64,000 nt of DNA from contig JALSHV010000010.1 in assembly GCA_026981975.1 (NCBI GenBank), positions 62,001 through 126,000 of the forward strand, in the 5' to 3' direction. Made by a program: the position numbers and the translations under genes. Of the stretch, positions 56,172 to 64,000 are shown in pieces. Numbering within the stretch: position 1 is the first letter of the stretch; each line of letters begins with the position of its first letter. Below the pieces are notes generated by a model that did not search any database, was not told the origin of the DNA, and saw nothing but the letters and a program-made list of their open reading frames with translations. The DNA is from Aquificaceae bacterium. Its GTDB lineage: Bacteria > Aquificota > Aquificia > Aquificales > Aquificaceae.

Positions 56172-57880
56172 TAGGTTCTCTGAGCGGGTTTGTATTCAGT
56201 TATATCTACAGGAATGTATTCAAGAATTAACTTCCCTTCTTTGTAATACAAGAGAGAATGTTTAAGGAATTTTTCATCGTCTCTTGAAGGGTAATCTTCC
56301 CTTGAGTGTCCCCCGCGGGATTCTTTTCTGTAAAGAGCTGCAAAAGCTACAGCTCTTGCAAGTTCCAACATATTTCTCAACTCAAGGAGTTCTATGAGAT
56401 TAGTATTGAAAATTTTTGATTTATCGTTTACAGGTATATTTTCCCATCTCTCAAGGAGTTCGGATAAATCCTCTACCGCTGAGCTTAGGGATTTTTCATC
56501 TCTGAAAATACCCATCTTAGACCAAGTTATTTCTCCCATTTGACTTCTTATTTCAGCAAGTTTTTCATTTCCTTCTCTTTTCATCAAAGAACTTATAAAA
56601 TCTTCATACCTTCTTATTTCATAGGCAGGTATCTCCCTATAATCAACGTCTTCCACATACTCCCTGACAGCCATTCCGCAGAATTTCCCGAATACCAAGA
56701 TTTCAGTAAGGGAATTACCTCCGAGCCTATTAGCACCGTGGACAGATACACAGGCACATTCCCCTACAGCGTATAGTCCTTTCAGAGGAGTTTCTGAAGT
56801 CTTGAAGTTACTTACATGAATTCCTCCCATACAGTAGTGAGCTGTTGGTCTTATGGGAACGAGATCCTTAACAGGATCTACACCTTCAAAGTCTATTGCC
56901 AACTGGCGAACTTGAGGTAGTCTTTCATTTATCTTTTCTTCACCAAGATGTTTAAGATCCAGATAAACGTAAGCTTTAGCACCCCTTCCCACACCTCTTC
57001 CTTCCCTTATTTCTTGCTCTATAGCTCTGGAAACCATATCTCTGGGAGCAAGCTCCATTTTCTCAGGAGCGTATTTTTTCATAAATCTTTCACCAAACTT
57101 GTTTATAAGATAACCTCCTTCTCCCCTGCAAGCTTCAGACAGAAGAATACCCGTTTTGGCAAGTCCTGTAGGGTGAAACTGAACAAACTCCATGTCTTTG
57201 AGAGGTATTCCATTTCTAAAAGCTACCGCCTGTCCGTCCCCGGTGTTTCCTACCGCATTTGTGCTTCTGAACCAGTAAATTCTTGCAAAACCACCAGTGG
57301 CAAGGATAACAGCTTTAGTTTGAAGGATAACCACTTCTCCATTTTTAATGTCGTAAAGAGAAACACCTTTTACCCTTTCACCGTTTTGGATAATGTCCAA
57401 TAAAAAGAATTCATTGTAAAAGTCTATATTGTCTTTGGAAAGTGCCTGTTCAAACAATACGTGTAAAAGAACATGGCCAGTCTTATCCGCAGCATAGACT
57501 GTTCGTGGAAAGGAAGCTCCGCCAAAGGGTCTTTGAGCTATTCTTCCGTCTTCCAAACGGGAAAAGGGAACTCCCCACCTGTCCAGTTCGTATACTATTT
57601 CAGGAGCGTTTTCCGTCATAAAGAAAACTGCAGACTGATCCGCCAAAAAATCAGAACCTTTTATAGTGTCGTAAGCGTGAGCTTTTGGATTGTCATCGGG
57701 AATTACATTACCAAGAGCAGCATTCATACCACCCTGAGCGGCACCGGTATGAGAACGGGTGGGATAAACCTTAGAGACTAACGCTACCTTCAACACCGGA
57801 TTTCTCGCTACCTCTATGGCGGTGCGTAAACCTGCCCCACCACCGCCTATTATAACTACGTCGTATTTTTTTACAAACAT
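56168..57880 (-). CDS. Succinate dehydrogenase/fumarate reductase flavoprotein subunit
   Basis: 570 residues from ATG 57880 (a TTG lies just before it). FAD site V-I-I-G-G-G-G-A-G-L, the covalent-flavin His in S-H-T-G-A-A-Q-G-G, the substrate motif H-P-T-G and R-G-E-G-G, C-terminal helical domain. In Aquificota a fumarate reductase works in the reductive TCA cycle; direction cannot be told from sequence. No iron-sulfur or membrane subunit gene is adjacent. TATAAT (57894-57889) is 8 nt upstream. Confidence 0.92.
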   Translation of the reverse strand: MFVKKYDVVIIGGGGAGLRTAIEVARNPVLKVALVSKVYPTRSHTGAAQGGMNAALGNVIPDDNPKAHAYDTIKGSDFLADQSAVFFMTENAPEIVYELDRWGVPFSRLEDGRIAQRPFGGASFPRTVYAADKTGHVLLHVLFEQALSKDNIDFYNEFFLLDIIQNGERVKGVSLYDIKNGEVVILQTKAVILATGGFARIYWFRSTNAVGNTGDGQAVAFRNGIPLKDMEFVQFHPTGLAKTGILLSEACRGEGGYLINKFGERFMKKYAPEKMELAPRDMVSRAIEQEIREGRGVGRGAKAYVYLDLKHLGEEKINERLPQVRQLAIDFEGVDPVKDLVPIRPTAHYCMGGIHVSNFKTSETPLKGLYAVGECACVSVHGANRLGGNSLTEILVFGKFCGMAVREYVEDVDYREIPAYEIRRYEDFISSLMKREGNEKLAEIRSQMGEITWSKMGIFRDEKSLSSAVEDLSELLERWENIPVNDKSKIFNTNLIELLELRNMLELARAVAFAALYRKESRGGHSREDYPSRDDEKFLKHSLLYYKEGKLILEYIPVDITEYKPAQRTY

Positions 57881-57888
57881 CAATGATA

Positions 57889-57894
57889 ATTATA
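57889..57894 (-). promoter_or_regulatory. -10 box for the sdhA/frdA gene
   Basis: TATAAT on the minus strand, 8 nt before the ATG at 57880. Confidence 0.4.
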
Positions 57895-57923
57895 AGTAAT
57901 GACTGAAATTCAGGAGTAAGTCA

Positions 57924-58691
57924 ATGAACTTGTTTTTCACACTTCTTCCTTTAATAATCAGTGTAGGACTTTTAACAAGTGCAGGATTTGTTTATATAAC
58001 TTTCAAGAATTCCTTAGAATTTACAGAAGTGCCTGAGATAAGCAGGACGGAGCCTGATATAGAACCTATAAGAACTGCTCTTAGTAGAGTTTTTTCCGAG
58101 GATAAAGAAGAATTTCCTTCTGATATTCATCGGGAAGTCGGATCTCCCGATATATCCCTCTTAGGTATTGCCTTAGGCAAAAGAAATCTTGCTCTTCTTC
58201 AAAAAGACAGAGAGATTCTTATACTTGAGGAAGGAAAAGAAAAAAAAGGTATAATTTTGAAAAAAGTTTTTAAAGATAAAGTGGTTTTAGTAATAAGGAA
58301 TAGAGAAGTTGTTTTGAAGATAAAAAAAGCAACACCTTCTCCACCACCGGACAGGCAAAAATCAACTCCTACTTCTGAAATCAAGATCTCCCGCCGAGAA
58401 GTAGAGCGCCTTACCAAGGACCCTGCTACGATGTTCAGGGAGGTGAGAATGGTTCCTTACATAAGAGGTGGGAGAACAGAAGGATTTATCTTTGAATGGA
58501 TCAAGCCCGGAAGCCTTCTTCACAGAGCTGGTTTACGTAAGGGAGATGTTCTTTTATCAATAAACAACATGACTATAGAAAGTGCTGAAGATGCCTTCAG
58601 ACTTTTGCAAATTTTGAGAAACGAACCCTCACTCAAGGTAGTGATACTAAGAAGAGGACGTAAGAAGGAGATAAATGTAAGAATAGAATAA
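57924..58691 (+). CDS. GspC-like type II secretion protein with PDZ domain
   Basis: 255 residues. Membrane helix at about 5-27, a homology region (about 65-130: L-L-G-I-A-L-G, then repeats of short strands) and a PDZ-like domain from ~170 (L-L-H-R-A-G-L-R-K-G-D-V-L-L-S-I-N-N). This is the layout of GspC, the inner-membrane protein contacting the secretin. No other gsp gene is in the window. CAGGAG ribosome site. Confidence 0.8.
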   Translation: MNLFFTLLPLIISVGLLTSAGFVYITFKNSLEFTEVPEISRTEPDIEPIRTALSRVFSEDKEEFPSDIHREVGSPDISLLGIALGKRNLALLQKDREILILEEGKEKKGIILKKVFKDKVVLVIRNREVVLKIKKATPSPPPDRQKSTPTSEIKISRREVERLTKDPATMFREVRMVPYIRGGRTEGFIFEWIKPGSLLHRAGLRKGDVLLSINNMTIESAEDAFRLLQILRNEPSLKVVILRRGRKKEINVRIE

Positions 58692-58692
58692 G

Positions 58693-59970
58693 TCAGCTGA
58701 TTTTTGCCAGTTTATTTTTATACTTTTCAAACTCTCCGGGAAACTTCTCCATGGCTTGTCTTATAAGTCTCCCCGCCACCGCACCCAGACCGCATATAGA
58801 AGCAGGTTGAATGTGTCTGTTGACAAAAACAAATCCCTCCCAATCTTTTTCCGTAGCTGATCCCGAAAAGATCTTTTCCAAGAGATAAGCTTGTTCGTGG
58901 CAACCAACCCTACAAGGTGTGCATTGTCCACAAGTTTCGTGTTCGTAGAATTTAGCGACTCTAAGACAGGCTTCTACTATATTGTCTTCTTCCGTTAATA
59001 CGATAACCGTTCCCGTTCCACCGAAACCGAAAGGTGAATAATCCATGGGCATATCCAGCTCTTCGTTGGTAAAACAATCCAGCGCTCCGGAAAACACCGC
59101 TTTTACCTTTCTGTTGTTTAAAGTGCCTCCTGCGTATTTGAATATCACTTCCCTTAAAGTGGTGTTCATCGGAAGCTCATATACACCCGGTTTCTTTACC
59201 TTTCCACTTACAGGAAAAAGTTTGGGTCCTGCATAATCACTGGGTCCGATATACCTGTATTCCTCCCAACCGAGATTTATGATGAAGGGTATATTAGAGA
59301 TCGTTTCCACGTTGTTAACAACAGTAGGCCTTCCCCATAACCCTCTTTGAACTGGAAAGGGTGGTTTCAATCTTGGATGTCCCCTTTTACCTTCCAAGGA
59401 TTCTATAAGAGCTGTTTCTTCTCCGCATATATAAGCTCCTGCTCCTCTTGCAACGTATATTTCCAAATCAAAACCGCTTCCTAAGATGTTTTTCCCCAAA
59501 AACCCTTTCTTACGTGCTTCTTCTATGGCATCTCTTAGAATTCTGTAGCCTGCGGGATATTCTCCTCTTATGTAAATAAACGCTGTGTTAACTCCTAAAG
59601 CGTAAGAAGATATTACTATTCCCTCTATTAGAAGGTGCGGATCTCTTTCTATTATTATCCTGTCTTTAAAAGTGCCTGGTTCTGACTCGTCCGCGTTACA
59701 TATAAAGTATCTAGGGGGTGGGTTTTGAACCGCAAACTGCCATTTTTTTCCCGTAGGGAAACCCGCACCACCTCTACCCCGTAAGGTGCTTTTATCCACC
59801 CAATCTATTATCTCTTCAGGTGTCATGTTCAGAGCTTTTTCAAGAGCCTGATAGCCTCCTTCCCGTAAATACTCTTCTATAAAATGAGTTCTCGGTTTTT
59901 TCGCACGTTTTAGAAGCATATTAAGAACAGTCTCCGCGTATATGTTAGGTGTAACGGGATAAGATTTCAT
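58693..59970 (-). CDS. nuoF: NADH-quinone oxidoreductase subunit F
   Basis: NADH- and FMN-binding subunit of complex I. 425 residues. G-R-G-G-A-G-F-P-T-G, N-A-D-E-S-E-P-G-T-F, G-A-G-A-Y-I-C-G-E-E-T-A-L, and the N3 [4Fe-4S] ligands C-G-Q-C-T-P-C with a downstream Cys (S-I-C-G-L-G). Overlaps nuoE by 26 bp. Could instead belong to an NAD-linked hydrogenase or formate dehydrogenase module. Confidence 0.93.
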   Translation of the reverse strand: MKSYPVTPNIYAETVLNMLLKRAKKPRTHFIEEYLREGGYQALEKALNMTPEEIIDWVDKSTLRGRGGAGFPTGKKWQFAVQNPPPRYFICNADESEPGTFKDRIIIERDPHLLIEGIVISSYALGVNTAFIYIRGEYPAGYRILRDAIEEARKKGFLGKNILGSGFDLEIYVARGAGAYICGEETALIESLEGKRGHPRLKPPFPVQRGLWGRPTVVNNVETISNIPFIINLGWEEYRYIGPSDYAGPKLFPVSGKVKKPGVYELPMNTTLREVIFKYAGGTLNNRKVKAVFSGALDCFTNEELDMPMDYSPFGFGGTGTVIVLTEEDNIVEACLRVAKFYEHETCGQCTPCRVGCHEQAYLLEKIFSGSATEKDWEGFVFVNRHIQPASICGLGAVAGRLIRQAMEKFPGEFEKYKNKLAKIS

Positions 59971-60409
59971 TCAGATCCTCCTCACTTTCAAATTTATAGG
60001 TATCCTCGTCTACCATGAAGACGGGAGCTTCGGAACAGGCACCCAAGCACTGGGCAGGGACTATTTTAAATCTACCGTCTGGTGTTACCTGACCGGGTTT
60101 TATTCCGAGATTTTTTTCCAAAGCTCTTAGCAGTTTCGCTTTTCCCAAAAAGTGGCACACTATGCTAACACACACTCTTATTCGGTGCTTTGCAGGCGTT
60201 TCTCTGTCAAACATATCGTAGAAGGCAACTACCTGTTCTACTTGGCTTAAAGGCAGTTCCAACATATCCGCAAGAGGTCTAAGTGATGCTGGAGGAATAT
60301 AACCGTAATAACTCTGAATTGTATGAAGGCACATAAGGATTGCCTGCTCTTTTCTGGGAAAGTAGTTAACATGTTCGTTTAACTTTTCCATTAACTCCTT
60401 CTCAAACAT
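59945..60409 (-). CDS. nuoE: NADH-quinone oxidoreductase subunit E
   Basis: 154 residues. The [2Fe-2S] ligands are C-x4-C (C-V-S-I-V-C) and C-x3-C (C-L-G-A-C), with S-Y-Y-G-Y-I-P near residue 34 as usual. Works with NuoF in electron entry to complex I. Confidence 0.93.
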   Translation of the reverse strand: MFEKELMEKLNEHVNYFPRKEQAILMCLHTIQSYYGYIPPASLRPLADMLELPLSQVEQVVAFYDMFDRETPAKHRIRVCVSIVCHFLGKAKLLRALEKNLGIKPGQVTPDGRFKIVPAQCLGACSEAPVFMVDEDTYKFESEEDLNEILSRYT

Positions 60410-60421
60410 GACTATTAAATT

Positions 60422-61954
60422 TTATATTTCCCTGTTAAAAATGCAAAGCTTAAACTTACCGAAATTCCTATTCTCCTTTATGTGAATTAAAAACTTGAAA
60501 AAGCGTGATTCTGATCCTAAGTAGAGATTCCATTCAGCAACAGGATTGCACTTGTAGATGTTTTCTTTTACCAGTATAAGAGCTTTTCCTTTTATTTCTT
60601 CCACAGAGGATTTTCTTAAGACAATTCTATCGGTGTAGAAAGGTAAATTGTAATGAAAAGCGCCCACTTCGTAAAACTTAAGCTTTGCGGAAGGATCAAT
60701 TTGTTTTATTTTATCTCCTATACTCTTGTAAGGTCTGTATTTTTCCACGTGCGGAAGGATAACCGCTGAAAGGTATAGGAAGAGTGAAACAGCTCCAAAA
60801 GCTGGGATTAATCTGTAGTTTTTAAGAATTACAGGCAAGAAAAAAACCACTCCGCTCAGGAGTAGAACTGGGAAGTTAAACTTGAATAAAACAGCTGATG
60901 TTAAAGTTGCTAACAGTAAAAGTATTCCCAGAAAAACATACAGTCCTTTAAGAATTCGCATCGGTTCTACCGTTTTTACAAACTCCGCCGTTAACACAGC
61001 CATAGCAGGAAAGGCAGGCATTATATAAACGGGCAATTTCATCTTAACGAAAGAAAAAACAAGAAACACGATTGTAAACCATACCACTGGAAATAACAAA
61101 TTTCTTAATTTGTTTTTCAAAATCCAAAAAAACGCTATAAAAAATACAAAAGAATAAGGAAGAAAGGAAACAGGAATATCCAACAGGTAAAAGTAAAAGG
61201 GATCTTGTTGAAGGCTATAGATTCTCTTTATGTTCTCTTTTATAAATACTTCCGAAAAAATCTCTTGGTTTTTTATAAACTGATAGACAAACCACCAACC
61301 GCTTATAAGGAAAACATACATAGATCCGATGTAGTATTCTTTTCTAAGAATTTCCTTAGGATTTGTGAACAGTAAAAACATAAAAATTATAAGAGCGGGC
61401 AGTAAAAAACCAACAGGTCCTTTTGTTAAAACAGCTAAGGCGGAAGCGGTAAAGGATAGGAAGAGTAACAGCTTGCTGTTTTTCTCATAGCTTATATACC
61501 ACAGGTAAAGGGATAAGGTTATGAAAAAAGTCAGGAGAACTTCTGGAGATGTGTATCTTGCGTTGGCTATGAACTGAAAGGAAAGTGTTAGTAATACAAA
61601 AGCTAAAAGTGCTGTTTCCCTTTCTGTAAATTTGCATGCGATCAGAAAAGTCAAAATTCCTGTTCCTAAGCCTGCGATTACCTGAAAGAATCTTAAAGCG
61701 AATTCATTTACACCGAATATATAGAAACTCAAGGCTGTAAGCCAGTATGTCATGGGTGGTTTGTTTAGTCTGATCTCTCCGTTAAACACAGGAGTTAAAA
61801 AATCCCCGCTCCTTAGCATATTCTTTGCAGCTTCTGCGTAAAAAGCTTCATTGGGTTGCCACACTTGATTAAACCCTAGATTGTAAAAGTAAAGGAATAG
61901 AGTTGCAAATACAAGGAATGCAAACAGCATAAGTTTAAAGTTTATCGCATACAA
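60422..61954 (-). CDS. GT39/ArnT-like membrane glycosyltransferase
   Basis: 510 residues with about ten membrane helices. The N-terminal Q-P-N-E-A-F-Y-A-E-A-A and R-L-N-K-P-P-M-T-Y-W-L carry the acidic residue and the K-P-P motif of the PMT/ArnT family, which use polyprenyl-phosphate sugars on the periplasmic side. Likely modifies lipid A or another envelope glycan. TTG at 61954 or ATG at 61930 could start. Upstream of nuoE by 12 nt but unrelated in function. Confidence 0.85.
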   Translation of the reverse strand: MYAINFKLMLFAFLVFATLFLYFYNLGFNQVWQPNEAFYAEAAKNMLRSGDFLTPVFNGEIRLNKPPMTYWLTALSFYIFGVNEFALRFFQVIAGLGTGILTFLIACKFTERETALLAFVLLTLSFQFIANARYTSPEVLLTFFITLSLYLWYISYEKNSKLLLFLSFTASALAVLTKGPVGFLLPALIIFMFLLFTNPKEILRKEYYIGSMYVFLISGWWFVYQFIKNQEIFSEVFIKENIKRIYSLQQDPFYFYLLDIPVSFLPYSFVFFIAFFWILKNKLRNLLFPVVWFTIVFLVFSFVKMKLPVYIMPAFPAMAVLTAEFVKTVEPMRILKGLYVFLGILLLLATLTSAVLFKFNFPVLLLSGVVFFLPVILKNYRLIPAFGAVSLFLYLSAVILPHVEKYRPYKSIGDKIKQIDPSAKLKFYEVGAFHYNLPFYTDRIVLRKSSVEEIKGKALILVKENIYKCNPVAEWNLYLGSESRFFKFLIHIKENRNFGKFKLCIFNREI

Positions 61955-62004
61955 AGAGTAGAGTGCACAAAAAAGCTTTAAATTTAACTTAAGGAGGTGA
62001 AACT

Positions 62005-64000
62005 TTGAACTTGAAGGAGAAACTCCTTAGAAAAGGAGACTTTGTATGGGAGCTTCCCGCTGGCAGTGCTGAAGATCAGAAAATCCCAATTGTGCTTTAT
62101 ATCAGTGATGATCTCTTTGAATTCCTTGAAGAAGAAGCCCTCAGGCAAGCTGTTAACGCAGCAACTCTTAAAGGAGTTGAAAAAGCAATATACATAATGC
62201 CCGATGTTCACGTAGGATACGGATTTCCCGTAGGTGGTGTTATGGCAACCAATGTAGAAGAAGGAATAATAAGTCCAGGCTCTGTAGGATACGATATAAA
62301 CTGTCTGCCAACGGGAACACAAGTGCTTTCAGAGCTTGGATACAGTTTTAAAATTGAAAACTTTAAAGGTGAAAGAGTTGTAGGCATATCTAAAAATGGA
62401 AAAAAGGTAATGACTCCTGTTCTTTTTTTCACCAGAAGGGAAAAACTTCTTATAAAGATAAAAACTTCCCTAGGTTATACTCTGAGAGCTTCTGCAGATC
62501 ATCCTATTTTGACGCCTTACGGAATGAAAGAAATTTCAAAACTGAGAATCGGAGATAGAGTCGCTGTGTATCCTTTTAAAGGAATAGCTTACGAAAAACC
62601 ACCAAAGCTCGGAATAAAGCTGCATATTCAGGACTTTGAACTCCCTTATTTACTGAAGCTCGCAGGATTTCTCCTTGTAAGGGGGAATCTGCACAAAGAA
62701 ATCGTTGAGTTTAACGGCACTTCAGAAGAAATCTCTGAAGTTATTACAGATCTTACTCGTCTTGGTTACAAATACACCTTAGGAAAACAACTGCATATAG
62801 AAACACCACTTTTAGCTCATCAGCTGAAAAACTTAGGTATTGATCCCAATGCTCCTTCTGTTCCAAACTGGCTTTTTAGACTCCCTCTTTGGCTAAAGAG
62901 ATTGTTCCTGAGCGCAGTTTTTGGAGGTAGCCCGCAATTTCTTTCCGTTGAATCCGATTCTTATTCTTTTCTGGTTTCCTTGGGAAATCTGCTCAGGGAA
63001 TTCAACATAGCGTTTAGTTTAAAGAGAAGAGAAATCTCCATAGTGGAAGAGAAAAACAATATCCTACGCTTTTTTGAAAAAATCTTCTTTGAATACAGTC
63101 CCCATAAAAGAAGAAAAGCTTCTCTTATCATTTCCCAAATAAAAGGTCTAAATTCAGCACTGGCTATGGCAGTCGGAGCGGAAATATCGGAGAGGAGCTT
63201 AAGTTCAGGAGAGATAATCTGGGATTCAATAGAGAGTATTACAGAAGAACCTTATGGAGGTCAAGTGTATGACTTCACCCTTAAAGAAAGGGAACACAAT
63301 TTCATCGCTGACGGTTTCGTGGTCTCCAACTGCGGTGTAAGGTTGGTAGCTACTAACTTGGAAAGAAAGGAAGTAGAACCCCGTATAAGAGACTTGATGA
63401 AAAGTATCTTACAGAAAATTCCCGCGGGTGTGGGATCAAGAGGGGAAATAAGACTCTCCAAAAGTTCCATGAGAGATCTACTTTCTAAAGGAGCAAAATG
63501 GGCGGTGGAACAAGGTTATGGCTCAGAGAGAGATTTACATTACATAGAAAGTTACGGATCCCTTCCCTCCGCGGATCCTGATAAAGTTTCCGATGAAGCC
63601 TATGAAAGGGGTTCTGATGAATTAGGAACGGTAGGATCCGGTAATCACTTCGTTGAAATCCAAACCGTTGAAGAAATCTACGATGAGAAAACAGCTCTTT
63701 CAATGGGGATAAGGGAAAATCAAATTCTTTATACGGTCCATTCAGGATCAAGAGGATTGGGTCATCAGATTTGCACTGATTACCTGAAGATAGCTCTTAA
63801 AAGCGTTGAAAAATACGCAATAAAATTACCGGATCCTCAGCTTGCCTGTATGCCTTTTTCCTCAGAAGAGGGACAATCTTACTTCAAAGCTATGTGCGCT
63901 GCTGCGAATTACGCCTTTGCAAATAGACAAATTCTCGGTTTTAAAGTTGCTTTAATACTGAGTGAGTTCTTCGCCATAGAATGGGAAGATCTGGGATACA
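62005..64000 (+). CDS. rtcB: RNA-splicing ligase RtcB with in-frame intein (cut by window edge)
   Basis: RtcB joins 2',3'-cyclic phosphate and 5'-OH RNA ends using GTP and Mn2+. The frame starts at TTG 62005 behind AAGGAGGTG and is open to the last base; no stop is seen, so the 3' end is missing. Residues 1-99 and from 443 onward form RtcB: M-P-D-V-H-x-G-Y-G-F-P-V-G-G, G-Y-D-I-N|C-G-V-R, G-T-V-G-S-G-N-H-F and S-R-G-L-G-H. Residues 100-442 are an intein. No archease gene is adjacent. Confidence 0.93.
   Translation, partial: MNLKEKLLRKGDFVWELPAGSAEDQKIPIVLYISDDLFEFLEEEALRQAVNAATLKGVEKAIYIMPDVHVGYGFPVGGVMATNVEEGIISPGSVGYDINCLPTGTQVLSELGYSFKIENFKGERVVGISKNGKKVMTPVLFFTRREKLLIKIKTSLGYTLRASADHPILTPYGMKEISKLRIGDRVAVYPFKGIAYEKPPKLGIKLHIQDFELPYLLKLAGFLLVRGNLHKEIVEFNGTSEEISEVITDLTRLGYKYTLGKQLHIETPLLAHQLKNLGIDPNAPSVPNWLFRLPLWLKRLFLSAVFGGSPQFLSVESDSYSFLVSLGNLLREFNIAFSLKRREISIVEEKNNILRFFEKIFFEYSPHKRRKASLIISQIKGLNSALAMAVGAEISERSLSSGEIIWDSIESITEEPYGGQVYDFTLKEREHNFIADGFVVSNCGVRLVATNLERKEVEPRIRDLMKSILQKIPAGVGSRGEIRLSKSSMRDLLSKGAKWAVEQGYGSERDLHYIESYGSLPSADPDKVSDEAYERGSDELGTVGSGNHFVEIQTVEEIYDEKTALSMGIRENQILYTVHSGSRGLGHQICTDYLKIALKSVEKYAIKLPDPQLACMPFSSEEGQSYFKAMCAAANYAFANRQILGFKVALILSEFFAIEWEDLGY
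62302..63330 (+). mobile_element. Intein in RtcB, 343 aa, degenerate LAGLIDADG endonuclease
   Basis: Starts at Cys100 (C-L-P-T-G-T-Q-V-L, block A), block B is A-S-A-D-H-P-I-L-T, block F V-Y-D-F-T-L-x5-H-N-F-I-A-D-G, and it ends in V-V-S-N followed by Cys443 of RtcB. The middle region has two LAGLIDADG-like helices, L-A-G-F-L-L-V-R-G and F-L-S-A-V-F-G-G-S, both without the catalytic acidic residue, so DNA cleavage is probably lost. The penultimate residue is Ser where most inteins have His. Confidence 0.88.

Noticed and set aside
61984-62432. Minus-strand frames opposite rtcB
   Set aside because: They lie antisense to a long RtcB/intein frame with clear family motifs and a good ribosome site; no independent support.

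Overview
The window looks like chromosome from a member of the Aquificota, most likely Aquificaceae. Protein content supports this: a metal-type KDO-8-phosphate synthase with Cys11, a C-terminally extended TrmB, a flavocytochrome-c-type sulfide dehydrogenase, a fumarate-reductase-type flavoprotein, TamB and LPS-precursor genes of a diderm, and Lys/Glu-rich proteins. The coding sequence is AT-rich and extremely dense: genes abut or overlap (many ATGA junctions), and no gene-free stretch reaches 300 bases. This assignment is an inference from gene content.

Layout. 1-5.0 kb: an OmpA-domain protein running in from the left edge, hisF, tRNA-Arg, smpB, queE, infB. 5-10 kb: an APH-like kinase half, then the operon cpoB-like/uppS/cdsA/galT/scpA. 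9.8-16.4 kb: kdsA, an unknown gene, a 46-aa protein, rpsU, a GAF/HD-GYP protein, leuB with a secreted protein, fabZ, ftsB-like. 16.4-23 kb: eno, trmB, pyrK-ribE, tRNA-Gly, murG, ffh with the missing AAA kinase half. 23-27.5 kb: sulfide dehydrogenase flavoprotein plus a Rieske protein, KtrAB-type K+ uptake, a peroxiredoxin. 27.5-36.1 kb: recG, tamB, an HTH regulator, tRNA-Pro, HU, S1. 36.1-42 kb: an unknown gene, hslU, and trehalose genes (otsA, otsB, treT, DUF5752). 42-46.5 kb: bcp, nth and a four-gene module with MglA-like GTPase, roadblock protein and an outputless membrane sensor. 46.5-64 kb: leuA, a DsbC-like lipoprotein, der, a PilZ protein, trxA, an ArsR-type repressor, a transglutaminase, hfq-hflX, frdA/sdhA, a gspC-like gene, nuoE-nuoF, a GT39 glycosyltransferase, and an RtcB ligase that runs off the right edge and carries an intein.

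Most notable: (1) a 68-bp GC-rich element present twice, 66/68 identical and in the same orientation relative to its gene, upstream of hfq and of the HTH-regulator/tamB/recG operon. It contains a 9-bp inverted repeat and a TATAAA box, and in each copy is followed by a hairpin whose two arms differ between copies but still pair. (2) An intein of 343 residues inserted exactly at the catalytic cysteine of RtcB, with a decayed endonuclease. (3) A compact MglA/MglB-type module with a HAMP sensor lacking any output domain. (4) Repeated placement of -10-like boxes 5-10 nt before start codons, suggesting leaderless transcripts, and two tRNA genes lying 8-12 nt upstream of coding starts.

Physiologically the genes fit a chemolithotrophic, sulfur-oxidising thermophile with osmoadaptation (K+ uptake, trehalose), c-di-GMP signalling (HD-GYP, PilZ), surface motility or polarity control, and standard cell-envelope and translation functions.
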